Assembly: GCA_964023275.1 (NCBI GenBank)
Contig: OZ029916.1
Location: forward strand, 27,379,587 to 27,443,586
Reading direction: 5' to 3'
From: Norana najaformis
Lineage: Eukaryota > Annelida > Clitellata > Crassiclitellata > Hormogastridae
Length of the DNA: 64,000 bases
Notes under the pieces: generated by a model
Seen by the model: the letters and a program-made list of their open reading frames with translations, nothing else
Told to the model about the DNA's origin: nothing
Databases searched by the model: none
Program-made: the position numbers and the translations under genes
Part shown: positions 11,516 to 24,730 of the stretch, piece after piece
Layout: each line of letters starts with the position of its first letter
Position numbering within the stretch: the stretch's first letter is position 1

Positions 11516-13204
11516 TTTATGTTTAGTTTTAAATTAGTTGGGTTTTAAGTAAGGTAAGTTGAATTAAAGTACAATGCTTTAAGATGAAGGATTGTCTTTC
11601 ATCTGTTATTGGCAGCCAAGAGTTATAATCTGTAAATGAGTGGCTTTTATGATGAAGTGTTTACACTACAACAACTATTGAATAGCTCTTTGCAACTTTT
11701 CAAGTGGATATGAACACCAGATCCTTTCCTTAAAGTTGGCAGCAACGCTAGTTGACCATCAGACTGTACACTAGTAAAACATTATATTTTATTAGTGAGT
11801 TTGAAGTGGTTATTAGACAAACATTTGCTTGGATTTTACCTGTAACAGGCTACATCAAAAGCCAAACTATGTCTATGATATTTAGCTCGATTACAGTATT
11901 TGCAGGCATGTGTGTGTAAACTGAGCTGTTTCTTGTTACTCTTGTGTGTTAGGACTGTGCTATTCAATACTACTTTTGTGCGTTTGTATAAACAAAAGAA
12001 AAGCTCTTGTTTGTGGCTACACTGTTTTCATGTCAGCCATTTTTACGTGCCCAGTATTTTAGGATGGGTTTCACAGCAATGCACCCTTTGTTCTGATGCA
12101 TCACCGTATATTTGCAAATTTATGATAATTATTTGTGACATTTAAAGTCTTTTAGATGAACATAATTTTAGTGCCAGGTCTTACAGACATCTCCGAGATA
12201 ATGGACATGCACATCATTAATTGATGCCCTCTGCAATGTGAAAATGTGCCTATAGAAGTCATGGGATTAGATTACCATTAGAGTATACTTGAAAAACAAT
12301 TTCTGCAATAAAGAAATGCTTACCGGGTACATTTAAGAGTCTAATACACTGTTTCTACTGAATGCTGGAATTGGCATTTGCATTTTGAAGCTTACCTTTT
12401 GATTATGAACCATTCTTTCTACAGAATGCCTACAGTTTATAGATACTAGCAAAACTGCTTTCCCCAGTTCACTGTGAATGACACTCAAGGTTTGGTTCTT
12501 TCTTTAGCATCTCTAGTCTGCTGCCAAATTGCATTCCTACCTAAAAGTAGTTCTACAACTCTTCAGGATCTGTTTTCTCTCACAGAAATTTGACACAAAC
12601 TGGTACAACAAATCTACACAGGGGCTGCTCAGCTGCTTGGAACAGCACTTTGCCTGACTACAGAAATTGGTGTTATTGAGTCAGAAATAACATTCAGAAG
12701 GTGTTTGAAGCAAACTGAGAGACCAGGCAATACGAACACACGAGGGTGCTGTACAAACGTTGAGAACGTTACTATTTTGTTGACCACAGCAATCTTATCT
12801 GTGTCAGAAATAAAGTGTGACGTTGCGACTAGATTGAGGAGGGAGAGGATGACATGCATTCATCTGACCTCGTCCATTTCATCAGATCCCTGGAACAACA
12901 TCATCCGTTGCTTTGAAATTGCTCCATTAACTCGACAATTGCCATGTTTACAAGCTATTCCTCCTTAAATTCCTACTCAGATAAAATAATTGTCTACAGA
13001 ATGGTGTCCGGACTAGGGTCTGATTTATACAGCTGGCAGCTCAGCCTTCTGCTTCCTTGGCTTAACCGTTTGCCTTAATTGCCATGCCTGCTACTAACCA
13101 CTGGCCTGAATCCATTATTGTTCCCGGTTTGTTAGGCTGTTAAAAGCAGTGTCAGGTAACAACAGAGATTAAGGTGTCCACAACATATTGACATAACTGT
13201 GAAA

Positions 13205-13355
13205 TGCGCAGTAGCAGATTGGCTGAGTCCTCATCTAGTTACACCTTGTGTCCCGGTTCGAGATGGACACTGTGTGTGTGTGTGACCTTCAGTGAGCCCT
13301 TCATGCACAATTGCTTAACACCATAAATTGGTGCTTTCAACCTACCGCCAGACAC
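13205..13355 (+). mobile_element. tRNA-derived SINE
   Basis: The head is AGTAGCAGATTGGCTGAGTC, with box B TCCCGGTTCGAGATGG. The central segment, GAGCCCTTCATGCACAATTG followed by CTTAACACCA, matches that of the copies at 28412 and 36829. Tail partly lost. Confidence 0.65.
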
Positions 13356-13794
13356 TCTGTATGGCTACGGTATGATAAAAACTGCATCAGTTACAGTAGA
13401 CCAGAGTTTGTGTGTTTTATTGCCAAACAAAATAATGGAATGCACTAGGGTGGGTGGGTCCAAAGGCCATTCTGGCCATGCCCCCTCCCAGATTAGATTT
13501 AAATGAGGTTACTCCACTAAGTTATCAACCCAGACTGCTTTCAGCAAGGCTTACATACAGAAGTGTGACAGTAAGAATAAATTATAACAATACTAGCAAA
13601 GGAAGCACAGAAAGGAAGATAAAAAAGGTCATCAGAAATTTTCATCACATGAAAGCATGCTTCAGTCAACTGATGTCTTGATGACTAAAAACGCATTACA
13701 CTGTATCCGTGACACTTCAGTGCATTATGTCTAATTTCACTACATTAATCCGTGAACAATGCATTACTGTGAAGCACTTGTGAGGTTCTAGCAC

Positions 13795-13850
13795 GTTTGC
13801 AAAGTTCTCAAAAGGAGCTATATAAATAACCAGATACGTACATACTTGAC
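13795..13850 (+). mobile_element. LINE/SINE 3' tail
   Basis: AAAAGGAGCTATATAAATAA followed by CCAGATACGTACATAC, a good match to the window-wide tail consensus. Confidence 0.5.
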
Positions 13851-14017
13851 AATACATTCCATTTTAGTTGAATACAATGCACTGTATTACATGATCCTTT
13901 GGTGCATTATCTTGCCATTACATTGCATATACTATATACAGTACTATTATGTTATGTTTGTATGTGTGTGTCTTAATTCATTGCAGTGCATTAATGTATG
14001 TTACACTTGGTGGTAGT

Positions 14018-14058
14018 AGTGGTGGCGGTGGTGGTGGTGGTGTAGTGGTGATGGTGAT
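14018..14058. repeat. GGT/GGC triplet tract
   Basis: GGT-rich low-complexity run. Confidence 0.7.
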
Positions 14059-14156
14059 GCTGCATGTGGATAGAAGAACTAAGTAAACTGGACTGCAAAT
14101 CAAAGAGCTATTGTTCATCTTGCTGAAAGGATATTTGTGCTCTTAGAGCGGATTCA

Positions 14157-14181
14157 AACACACACACACACACACACACAC
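14157..14181. repeat. (CA)12 microsatellite
   Basis: Uninterrupted CA dinucleotides. Confidence 0.9.
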
Positions 14182-14379
14182 TCACGGCTTCTCACGGGGA
14201 GGCATCACTGCGACTGTGGCCTTTATTTTTTCCTCAGAATCAAAATAAAAGCCCAGGGATTTTGCTGTTGTGTTCTACTTAAGTGGCCCTGAGCTTGGTT
14301 TGTGCAAAGTGAAAATAGCAGCCCATTGATTGCACTTCGTATGCTCAGGCTGTGTTGTTAGTTGGATGAGATGACACTT

Positions 14380-14545
14380 TTTGAAGGCTATATGGTCATA
14401 ATGCTTAGGAGGTTTGCACTCTTGCTTTGTGCAGATTTCTGGGATTCAAACCGTTGGCATATTGGCGTGTTTAAGAGGTTCTCAGCTTCTTTAGGAGAAT
14501 CTTCAAGGGCACTGGATACATGTCCAGATACATTCATATATTCTT
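14380..14545 (+). mobile_element. tRNA-derived SINE
   Basis: The head GGTCATAATGCTTAGGAGG is followed by TTCTGGGATTCAAACCG (box B-like). The body ends in CAAGGGCACTGGATACATGT followed by CCAGATACATTCATAT, a variant of the shared tail. About 165 bp. Confidence 0.55.
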
Positions 14546-14816
14546 TATCATCAATGCTCAGCAGACTAGGAACTCTGAGCACAGCGTTAACTGTCAGCTG
14601 TAGATGCTATGGATGAGACTCTGTTGGTTGGGTTCTACATGTGTGTGAGAGCTCACTATTGGAGACTTTTCCAGTTATCTGAGCATTATTTGTTAATGAA
14701 TAAACTTGTTGTTCTTAATAAACTGTAACATTAGGAGAACCTTTGAGAGGCACTTGAATGTTCACTAGCTTCCTGTAACTAATATTATGGCAGATTGCCA
14801 GTGTGTTTCCAAACAG

Positions 14817-14905
14817 TGGGGGGTGGTGGTGATGGTGGTGGTGGTGGTGGTGGTGGTGGTGGTGGTGGTGGTGGTGGTGGTGGTGGTGGTGGTGGTGGTG
14901 GTGGG
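14817..14905. repeat. (GGT)n microsatellite, ~28 units
   Basis: A long GGT array with one GAT interruption near its start. The poly-Gly and poly-Pro frames through it are artefacts. Confidence 0.95.
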
Positions 14906-15587
14906 GCGCGGTGGGGCGATTGTGTACTTGAAAAGCTTTGGGTCAAAACAACAGAAACAGTAAACAGTATTGACCTTACGTGCCTAGCATAGTTGGCGGA
15001 TGGACCCGGCATACCTCTGCAAGGACATTCTACATCTTAAGCATTTTCATCACCCTGTACAAACATAACTTAACATGTTGCTACTGCTAACCTTGTTGCA
15101 TCATTCAGTTTTTGCCATCTGGAACATTCCTTGATTATTTATTGACTGGCCTGATTTATCTTGTTTTTCCGAATCTAAATGGATGGGTTGATGGATGATC
15201 TGTCTTGATTTGGAATGGAATTTTTCCAGCTGGCCCTGAAAATTCATGGCATGTTATTTGGCTGGAGGCTTAGGTGGATTCTAAGGAAATCAGTGGTGTA
15301 AATGTAAAAAATAATGACAGATAAATACCTGCTTGAAGTAGTCTAATGGAAGCCCAAGCCGTTTTGTGTAACTTATTGAGCTATCTAATCTCTAGTCTAA
15401 GTGACTTCAATGGTGCCGTTATCATAATGCACCAGACATCAGCTGATGCTCTTTTGAAGTGAAAGCACAGTCATTAGTAGTAGACCTTCTGTTGGAGAAG
15501 CCTTATCAAAATCCAATAGGTCATAGTTAGTGAATCTCTGATACGTGTCATAATTTGATGATAAAAGCCTAATGAATTGTTGTAGTA

Positions 15588-15712
15588 CCGATAGTAGTAG
15601 TAGTTTTAGTAGTAGTAGTAATAATAATAATAATAATAATAGCGATAAGAATGCTTATGATGATGATTATAATAATATAATAATTATAATAATATTAATA
15701 ATGATAATGATA
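15588..15712. repeat. AGT/AAT triplet tract
   Basis: AGT units pass into AAT and ATA units. Confidence 0.85.
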
Positions 15713-15734
15713 CAGTGTAATACACAGGCGGCAC

Positions 15735-16125
15735 TCAAATGTTAATGTAATGTTGAAATATGGTTTTCCAACACATTGATCTAATGTTGGCATAAAACAT
15801 CTACAAAATGTTTTTTCAACTGATCTGATGTTGATTAAACACTTACATGCAAATGTTAAAAAACATTACACTAATTATAATAAAATGTTTTTCTGGTATT
15901 ATGTTAATGTTAGAGTAGTGTTTGATGTAATGCTTGTGTGAAACGTTGATTAAGCTTTTTCTCAGTTTTTATTACTTTGATAAAAACATTGCACAAATGT
16001 TGAAAAAACATCACAGCATCAATAGTGTAATTTTGCTTTGGAGTTTCATAACATTAATGCGATGGTTAATATAACGTTTGTGTGAAACGTTTATTAATAC
16101 GTTGTTTTACTACTTTATTCTAGGT
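15735..16125. repeat. Diverged ~140-bp tandem repeat
   Basis: The segment TAATGCTTGTGTGAAACGTT followed by GATTAA (15932) recurs as TAACGTTTGTGTGAAACGTT followed by TATTAA (16074), 142 bp apart. AACATTA / AATGTT motifs recur throughout. The wording resembles the satellite at 19.87-21.08 kb (GTGTGAAA, AACGTTT), so the two may be related. Confidence 0.5.
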
Positions 16126-16569
16126 AGCTAAATCATTTTTAAAAAATGTAAATGTATAGGTTTTATATAGCAATCATGTGGCCTTGACCATGCTCATTTT
16201 TCAATAAATTAATCGGGTGAGATCCTTCATCCCTGCTGCCCATTTGAATGGGCGCCATGCCATTTAAGGTCCCCATCCATGGACAGTACTACACCGAGAT
16301 TTAAATCTCTGAAATAAGACACAATCAGGACGTAAACTGGGGATCCTCATTTCAACACAAACGTTGTAGAAATGTAGGAACAGCACTACTACAACATTTG
16401 GGGGGACCAATATTTTCTTATTATTTTAAAGTAGAAGAACATTTGTACCAAAAATCCTACCATAGTTTGTAAAAAAAACATTCTAGTATGAACATTTCTA
16501 GTGTATATACGTTGCAGTAATTCCAAAACCTCATTTCCGCCAATCATTGCAGTAACCCTGTTAGCGCAT

Positions 16570-16810
16570 CACTATGGTTTTGTTCTACATGTGTGCAATA
16601 GCCCATCATCTGCGTTCAAGTACCAGTAGTAGTTTCCAATGTTAATGACATCGTCTGGCAGCTTTGGCCGTTGACATCAATTGGAAAAATTTTGTACAGT
16701 TCTCACTGTATTGTATTTCCTGTAAGAATTTGTGTTTAAGTAGTAGTAGTAGTTCCAGTGCTTAACAACATCTTATGGAATCAAAGACCATGGACGTTGC
16801 CCTCCTCCAT
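16570..16810. repeat. Diverged ~117-bp tandem duplication
   Basis: TTCAAGTACCAGTAGTAGTT...GACATCGTCTGGCA...CCGTTGACATC (16615-16680) is echoed by TTTAAGTAGTAGTAGTAGTT...AACATCTTATGGAA...ATGGACGTTGCC (16734-16801). The phrase TTCTACATGTGTG and what follows at 16585 also occurs at 14634. Confidence 0.45.
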
Positions 16811-17559
16811 TATCCAGGCTTGGGACTGGCACTACCCGAGTACAGCAGTGGTGGAGTTTTTTGTGTTTAAACAATTTGCTGCCTAAAAAACTGACAAAAC
16901 AAAATTTAATGAAGATGTCTAGCAAAAGTTAGATCAAGAATGTTGCATTCAAATGAATACAGATATAAGTAGAATGAGCACAAGTAAATGAACTTTTATT
17001 TCATATTTTTGTAAATTTTCAGAAGATGTTTGTTTATTAGGAATCCCTTTATTCCTTTTCTGTTGCATGTTTTCTTGCATATTAAATTGCTAGACTGTTA
17101 AATGCACCCAAATAAACGACAAACACACCCATCAAGAATATAGTCTTGTTGAAAGTAAATTAGTACAATTTTGCCAATAGCAGTTTTGCATAGTCTGACT
17201 ATCAGAAAGTCAGCAGCATGTCAATTGATTCTGATTAAATCATTGCGAGAGAGTGCAAGACTTACGACATTTTTCTTTTCGTGTCCTGATTGTGACCTCG
17301 ATCCAACTTGGAAGCAAACTTCAGTCTTTTATTTGGCTTTCAATCTCTGTTTCAGATGCTTTGGGTGCAAGCAGATTCATGCATACAGCTCCTGTGGCAG
17401 GACAATATTTGCAGACTTATTAATACAAAAATTTGTTATGCACTCTGTCGCAATGCATCATGACTGGCGAAAAGAGCTGTTAACAAAGAATACAGTTCAA
17501 AATCTGTTTTATAGGTGCATAAAGTACTAAATTTAAATCAGCCGACCTGTCTCTGTTCC

Positions 17560-17765
17560 CTGCATAACCATCATTCCTACAAATACTGCGCTCATTCAGT
17601 GGACACTGTGACTCTTGTCATCCATCATACCAGATCAGTGTTGCCAACTTTAATTTGTTCTGTCATATCTGTGATGTCATTCAGGTCTAAACTTAAGACT
17701 CATCTCGTTTGATGCCTTGGGCATTATGATAACAGCGCTATAGAAGTCATTAGATTAGGTTAGAT
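17560..17765 (+). mobile_element. LINE 3' end with GATTA tail
   Basis: The frame ends in SFRSKLKTHLV, the common C-terminal phrase of CR1/L2-type LINE proteins (F.S.LKTHLF). Then comes a 3' tail, AGCGCTATAGAAGTCATTAG, and ATTAGGTTAGAT. A shorter relic of the same tail lies at 12240-12285. Confidence 0.6.
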
Positions 17766-18957
17766 ATTGGTTGAACGTGAAAAGGCTGTACTGGTACTAG
17801 TCTAAATTCAAAAACACATTTCCAAACCTAACTTAGTCCATTTATGGTCGTTTCGAGTTATCACTGTCATGTTATTCCTTGTATGCAAATATATTATGTA
17901 CATTATCAAACAGTACCAAAACTCACTCAATACATGAAAGAAATTGCTTGGCAGTTTTTGGAAATTTCGAAAAAATTCATTTCTATATTTAAAATCAACC
18001 CCAGCACACTGAGTGAGTTTTTAAAATGTGCTTCTCAATTGCAAATAAAACAGCTTATTAAAAACCGAATTACAAAAAGCAAGAAATAAATGAAGTAAAG
18101 ACTGCCAGCAATGAACTTGGTCATACAGTCAAATTTTGATGAACTTAAAATTAAAAGTGAAGAAGAATTATTAAAGGGTCTGAAGTGTAGCATATTGTAG
18201 TAAATATTTTATTAAATAACTATTGTGCGCTGGAAGAGGCTGAGATCAACCACTGGGCAAACAATAAACTTATGCCTAAAAACATTACTTTATTCTAAGT
18301 TCCTTGAATGTTTGCATGTAACTGTTTTCAAAGCATAAAAGACATAATAAACAATTCAGGTAAATGTTAGATAAACCAGTCTGCAAACTATTTTCCAACG
18401 TGCTGCCCAGGTTATGCCATAAAGTCTTAACTGTGTCTTAACCTGAATATGGCATGACTAAGAAACTTCTTCCCAAAAGAGTTTCTAATGGATAGGCCAA
18501 ATTTCTGAAATGCACTTTATCAGTCTGACAGCTGTTATCTTTCTGAAATTAACTTAAGACCTGCCTGCGTTAGTTTACCAGTTCTCCAACTATTCTCTTG
18601 GAATTGAGTGATTTGTGGTCAGGTGTTGGCTCTTTATTAGCTCCAGCAATTCAAGGAACATACTTCATTCACGTAAAACAATTAAAAGTTATCGTCTTCA
18701 TCATCAACAACAAAAATGAAGTTACCAGCATAGTCATCATCAACAACAACATCTTAGTCCTCGTCGTCATCATATCGTTGTTGATGTTACTATGCCAAAA
18801 TAAAAATAATGCCAAAGGATTAAAATGGGATTATAAGAAGATGAAGTATTAATATCCTCATCATCATTATTGTTATTGGCCTATTCCAAAGGTCAGAACA
18901 TTGTTGTCTTATTCCAAGGCCTTAAAGATGACTTTAACTTTTAGGATATATTGTAAT

Positions 18958-19015
18958 TGTAATTTAGAATTTATGTAGCACCACTCATCAGAGGTGCTCT
19001 CGACCCGACGTCCCA
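18958..19015 (-). mobile_element. LINE/SINE tail fragment
   Basis: AATTTATGTAGCACCACTCA followed by GAGGTGCTC, the minus-strand form of the shared tail. Related to 5675, 7836 and 55040. Confidence 0.45.
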
Positions 19016-19065
19016 GAGCTAGTAGGGAATGATGCAGTCTTCAAGCGCTTGCAGAAAAGAGAGGC

Positions 19066-19069
<4 letters not shown>

Positions 19070-19105
<36 letters not shown>

Positions 19106-19118
19106 GAGAGAGAGAGGA
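19070..19118. repeat. (GACA)n(GA)n microsatellite
   Basis: About seven GACA units followed by GA units. Confidence 0.9.
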
Positions 19119-19864
19119 ATACCCAACAAAGATATGTAGGCTACTAGAGCATAGCTAAGCAATTCCTGGTCACAATATTGTAGAATTTTATCACTGTTTC
19201 TGTGACACGCATTGATGTTAAATTAACAGTAATGTTAACTGTATTTTTTAACAATCCTTCCACAAAATGGCCGTGTAGTTCCTCATTGGATTTTCACTTG
19301 CCTGCATTGAAATTTCTATTATTGCAACATCGATCTGCTGCCTGACTCTAATCATAGAACTGATGATCTGGCAAACAAGTAATCTTTATTGGAAGGCCTA
19401 CCTTTCATGAACAATGCATAGAAACCAGTACAAAATGAAAGAACAACGACCATTAAGGAATATTCAAATAATGCAATATAAAATCAACTTTGAAGTAAGT
19501 TTGTGAAAAAATTATCAGCATTTATAGCTGAGCATACACAGGAAGTAGAGGCCTACCAGAATTGACTAAGGGTTTCATAACGTCCAACTGACGATGCTAC
19601 AGCTACAGATTGCCACGTGCAACCATTAGTGTCCGGTTCTGTAGGCTGTGGCAGTTCTTTATTGTCATTCGGTTTACTAAGCTTAAGATTCATCCTTTCA
19701 ACTTGCTTACATAACGTAGCTGGTTCTGGTTTTCTGACATATTGGATTTCGACTTGGCTTCACCAGTGGAATAGAATTTTTGATTATGATTTCAGCAAAC
19801 ATCGATGCCCATTGCATTGTGATAATGGTGGTATGTATGTTAGTCAATAAAGAAGATTAGTCTA

Positions 19865-20434
19865 TAGCATAAACTAAAATTTTGTGTGAACTTTTCTTAA
19901 CATTAGCAAATTATTGCAAGCAAACTGATTGTGTATAATGTTTTAGCAATGTTACAGAAACATTCTTTGCTGAGATATTAAATAAATTGTTATTGTATGA
20001 AAGCGGCTTATATTTACTCAATATCTGTGTTCAGTAGGTACAAAGCACAGTTGATCTACATTCAGACAAGTTGTCTATGAAGAGAATAGGCCTAGACTAA
20101 AATTTGGACTAATGTTTAGGAACACTGTGCTGACTTTCACAGCCTAACCGATTTTTAACATATTTCTGCAACGTTACCTGAACGTTTGTGACTTGGATCT
20201 TCAATAAATCGTTTCTGTGTGAAAGACACATGTATTTTTGCACTACTGTGTTCACCTGGTACAAAACTTTGTCAGTATATACGTGCAAACCAGTGGTCTA
20301 TACATGGAATTAACTAAATTCTGGACAAACGTTTTAGAAAAATTACGCAAACTTTTGCACGTTAATGATTTTTTAACACATTTCTACAACATTAACATTC
20401 TTGGGTGTTAAATAAATCATCTTTGTGTGAAAGA

Positions 20435-20470
<36 letters not shown>

Positions 20471-21085
20471 CAAATAAACTAAACTAAACTATATAGATAA
20501 TATCAAATAAACTAAAATTTTGGACAAATGTTTTTAGGAATGATATGCCAATTTTCATTGCCTAACTGATTTTTAACATGTTTCTGCAACATAGCCGAAA
20601 TGTTTGTGACTTGGATGTTAAAAAACATCTTTTTGTGAAAGACATTTGTATTTATGTGCTGCTGTGTTCACCTGGTACAAGACTTAGTCTGTATATGTGC
20701 AAACGAGTGGTCCATATATGGAATAAACTAAAATTTTTGAGAAACGTTTTAGAAACATTACACTAACTTTTGTAGCTTGACGTCTTGTTTACTCACGTTT
20801 CCACAACAATTTAGAACATTTTTTAGTTGGCTGTTGAAGAAATCACCTTTGCATTGAATGGGGTTGCCTTTTTGGGCTACTGGTGCAGACGCAGTCAGTC
20901 TGTGTGTGCAAATGAGTCCTCTAGAGCATGAACCTAAAATTTTATGCAGATGTTTTATTAACATTAGGAAGACATTTATTAACTAACCAGTTCCTTACTA
21001 ACTTTTTGACAATGTTAACTGGACATTCAGAATGTGACACCAAACCATTATTCAGCAGGCCTAACTAAAAGCAAACATTTAAAAA
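19865..21085. repeat. Diverged satellite array, ~200-223-bp unit, about six copies
   Basis: Unit starts are marked by ACTAAAATTTTGG-like phrases at about 19871, 20094, 20311, 20508, 20726 and 20929, a spacing of 197-223 bp. Each unit then carries an AACGTTTTAG-like stretch, GATTTTTAACATRTTTCTGC, a TTTGTGTGAAAGACA block, TGTTCACCTGGTACAA and a TGTGCAAACNAGTGGTC block. The third unit carries a (TA)n run at 20438-20466. Copies are well diverged, so the array is old. No long open frame runs through it. Confidence 0.8.
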
Positions 21086-21111
21086 CATTTGCATGCTGCC
21101 TGGGTAGCAAT

Positions 21112-21215
21112 AGTTGTAGTAGTAGTAGTAATAGTAATAGTAGTAGCAGCAGTAGTAGTAGCAGTAGGAGTAGGAGTAGTAATAGTATGTGTAGGAGTAG
21201 GAGCAGCATATGTTA
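21112..21215. repeat. AGT/AGC triplet tract
   Basis: Degenerate AGT, AGC and AGG triplets. The poly-Ser/Val frames are artefacts. Confidence 0.85.
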
Positions 21216-21811
21216 TAATTAATTTTATTCATTATATTACAGTGAATTCAGTAAATGGCACAGTTTGTTATATTACATTGCTTAGATAAGTGCCAAGACT
21301 GGGAAAGAAGTCATCATCATAATCATCATCATCATTCCAGACTATTGGTGGTTGCTTTAGTGGTAATAATCGAAACAGCAAACGAATATGAGATCAAAAA
21401 GCACCAAACGGATAATGCACCGGTGCAAAGGAAAATGATTTTCATTGAGTTTCAACGCATTTTTCTCCCTCCAGAATGACCAGCATTCAAATTGTATCCA
21501 ATGTTATTAAAAGATGCATTAGGGCTGGATATGCCTGCGGCCGATCGATAGCTTCGATCAATTCCTACACTGCTATTACTAGTTTTTTGGAGGATCTGAT
21601 GGCAGAAGTTCAGCCTTGCATGCATTTGCAACTGGTTAATGAAGACTTTTATGTTATTACTCTTTTGCAATTTCTACCGCTGCAGTAGCTTAATCCCAGA
21701 GGCACAAATCGATGGTGATCCTCATTTGTACATGTGTGTAAATGTCAGGCACACGCTGGTGCAAGCCGAAACTCATTTGGTCATCAGTGTGGTGTTGAAA
21801 GTAACCTTGTT

Positions 21812-22400
21812 CAGTGCAGATCATGTGAAATTGAAAACATGTTGTGACCAAAACCAAATGCAGTGTAGAATGTGTGAAAGGGCTGTGTTGTTAACCCTGT
21901 TGGCCATTTTCGATGGGTCTGCATTAGGCCCTTTGCTGGCCACCAGTGTCATGATGTGGCAACCATGGGCCGAATGAACATTACTGTCTGTTATGGAAAA
22001 TTGCCTGATTCAATGCAGTTATGTGAAGCTTAGCAATGCTATGGAAAAACCTGATCGGTGGCAGATTATATGAAAGTGAGGAGTATTTTTCTGTAAAACT
22101 AGCATCGGTCAGTGAAAGTGAAAGTGAGAAATAAATTGTGCCAAAAGAATTGAGTGATTGAGTGCAGATATGTAAGATTGAGCAAAAAGTTATGAAAAAG
22201 CCTGATTCAGTGCATATCACATGAATGAAAGTGAGAAATATGTTGTGAAAACAATCATGATAAAATGCAGACATGTGAAATTGAGCGATATGCAATGCCT
22301 GATTAGGAGCTGATTATGAAGAAGTTAGCACTAGCATCATACAATACATATTATGTGAAAATGAGCAGTGTGTCTGGGGAAAATCTGATTCAAAGCTATT
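21812..22400. repeat. Degenerate ~45-50-bp minisatellite
   Basis: The phrases GTGCAGATCATGTGAAATTG, GAGCAATATG and GAAAAACCTGATTCAG recur in that order about eight to ten times. Best copies are at 21812, 22000, 22160, 22210, 22262 and 22345. Units vary in length. Confidence 0.65.
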
Positions 22401-22899
22401 TTTTGCTGTGTTTGATTGTATTAATATGATACGGAAATCTACTTTGTTTCGTCATGTTAAACTGTGTAAGGAAGCAATGGGATATGCGGAATCGCCTCTT
22501 GCTTAGTGTCATTACATAAAAATTGAAAAAATATGACAAAAACTGAAAGTTCACAAACTGTGCTTTGAATGTTTTTCTTACTGTATTAAATATGTGACAC
22601 TGAGCCAAGTTTTGTGATCAGCTGTATTTTGAAATCTGCTACCACTTGGCTGCTGCATCCCCTGTGTATTACATCCAGTCTAATTCTCTTTCTAAATGAG
22701 GTGGAATTGTTTGCCTGTTTCACTTGTTTACAAATGACAGAAGATTTTCAGGTGAGCTAAGGAGAGCAAGAACAGACTTGGAATCAATAGACAATGACTG
22801 ATGGCAATGTAAGGTCCTCCTTTGCAATAAATGCCAATCAATGTTTGGTCCGGCTGAAGCAAAGTGCCATCAGTTTGCCTACAGGTGTGAGAGCATCAT

Positions 22900-23000
22900 T
22901 TTTTGCCTCGGTTTAGGTGGCAACGTCGGCTGATTTCCTAACGACAGCCTTTTACCTCTGCATTCATAGTTCGAGTCTTGGTGCATCATGGGGTAAAATT
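22900..23000 (+). mobile_element. tRNA-like SINE head (weak)
   Basis: AACGTCGGCTGATTTCC is followed by CATAGTTCGAGTCTTGG (box B-like). No clear tail. Confidence 0.3.
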
Positions 23001-24730
23001 GAGAATTTGTTTTTTCAGTAGACTTCAGAGGAGGAATTACTGTGAGACTAACCTATGGGGGCTGGTTTGGCAAAATACCGCTTCTGGGGAACATCCTCTC
23101 GTGGCCTCTGTTAGCCACAATCTTTTTGTAAATAATTACAGTCAGACTAACAGCCTTTTTCACAACTTCAGCACCCATACATAGAGATACAGCCCTCAGA
23201 AAAGACTGCAAAAACGGTACCAAGATAACCGGTTGGTATTAACACTACACCCAAAAACTTATTGGCTGGGATAAATTGAACTTGGAATGAAAGGACAGGA
23301 AAGAGCAGGACATGACAAAGGCATGTACCTTGACTAGTTCCATGGTTCCAGGAGTGGCTGTGCAGAATTTTCCTGGACATTGTAGAAAGATTTCAATAAA
23401 GGACTGGCTGATTTCAATATGTTAGATGCCCATGCCATAAAACTAAGAGATTCAGTTTTATTAGCCTACCAGTACATCATCAAATGTAGTACACAAGAGC
23501 CTCATTATAGTATGTGTTATTATAACACAAGTTCTGATATTTTATGGTTGGCAACATGGATTCCCTATTAAATTCAGCTTTAAAGCACACCCTGATTATA
23601 ATCAAACCATGTTGTAATGGTTGTTATTTGAAGCACATTTTAAGCCACTATTTGTCTGTTCATGTGAACACTATTTGTATGTGCATGTGAATGCATTTTA
23701 TTTACCAAAAGTGAGCATGAATGAATGAATGAATGAATATTAAGAGATTAACGTGCCAGACATCAAAATAATTTGAATCAGAGGCACATGTTGGATGTTT
23801 ACTGCTTCAGACTGATATCGATATGAGACAGTATTGTTTTTTATCCAAATTAAATTAAAGTGATAACTTTGTGTTAACTGAGTGGTTTGTATTGTTTGTG
23901 CAACAACAGAAATTGTTACTTAGTGAGAACTATATTGTGGTGCAAAATTTTAGCATTAGTGACTTTCATGCAAATGTTTATTCAAAGACATTTACTCTTC
24001 AGTCAGTTGGACGCTTATTTTTTCGTAACTTTTTTCTCTTCTCTGTATTTGTATTTTCATTATATTTTACGCTGCCTGTGTGTGACCAACGTAACATTTA
24101 TGTAGTGTAGTTCTTGATGAATCTGTCAGGGGTAGTGTTATAATGAGGCGCAAGTTCTTTGGAGAGTTATCGTCAGCCAAGGTAACGAAAGGTAAGGTAA
24201 TGGCTTATTTATTATTACTTACCTGTGAATGAACTTTATGACTGTGAGGTAAGGTACTGAGGTTGAATAATTTTTTTACAAATTGCAAATTACAACAGTA
24301 GCACTATCATGATATAAATGTGATAACATTACTCTGACAACGTGAGTAAATAACGGCAATTTTAAACAAATAATTTTAAACAAAATAACTTCAATGTGAC
24401 AACTAAACAACTTTTCATGTAGGTTGCATAATTTTAAATTTAACTGCCAATTTGGTGAAACATTGCCATTTAAAGTCAAGTTGAAGTAGTAGTGAAAGGT
24501 CAGTGTACCCCCATCCTTCCATCATTCCACTGCGTAGGAGCACTCCAGACCACTTCTTGTCAGAGACCATCAACTGAATAAAGAATGCAAATGGAAGAAA
24601 TGTGCAGTACATTTGCGAACTGCTTTGGATGGCCTTCTTAATGCTTTCCCGACCTCGTGATGTACTTGTGACACACTATCAGCCTGGTTCCAATGTTCCA
24701 TATGTACATAAACTGGATAGGCTTTATGGA
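23001..24730. other. No recognised feature
   Basis: Short open frames only, with a short GAAT run near 23730. No domain resemblance on either strand. Confidence 0.4.

Noticed and set aside
14785-15012. Poly-Pro and poly-Gly frames
   Set aside because: Translation of a GGT microsatellite.
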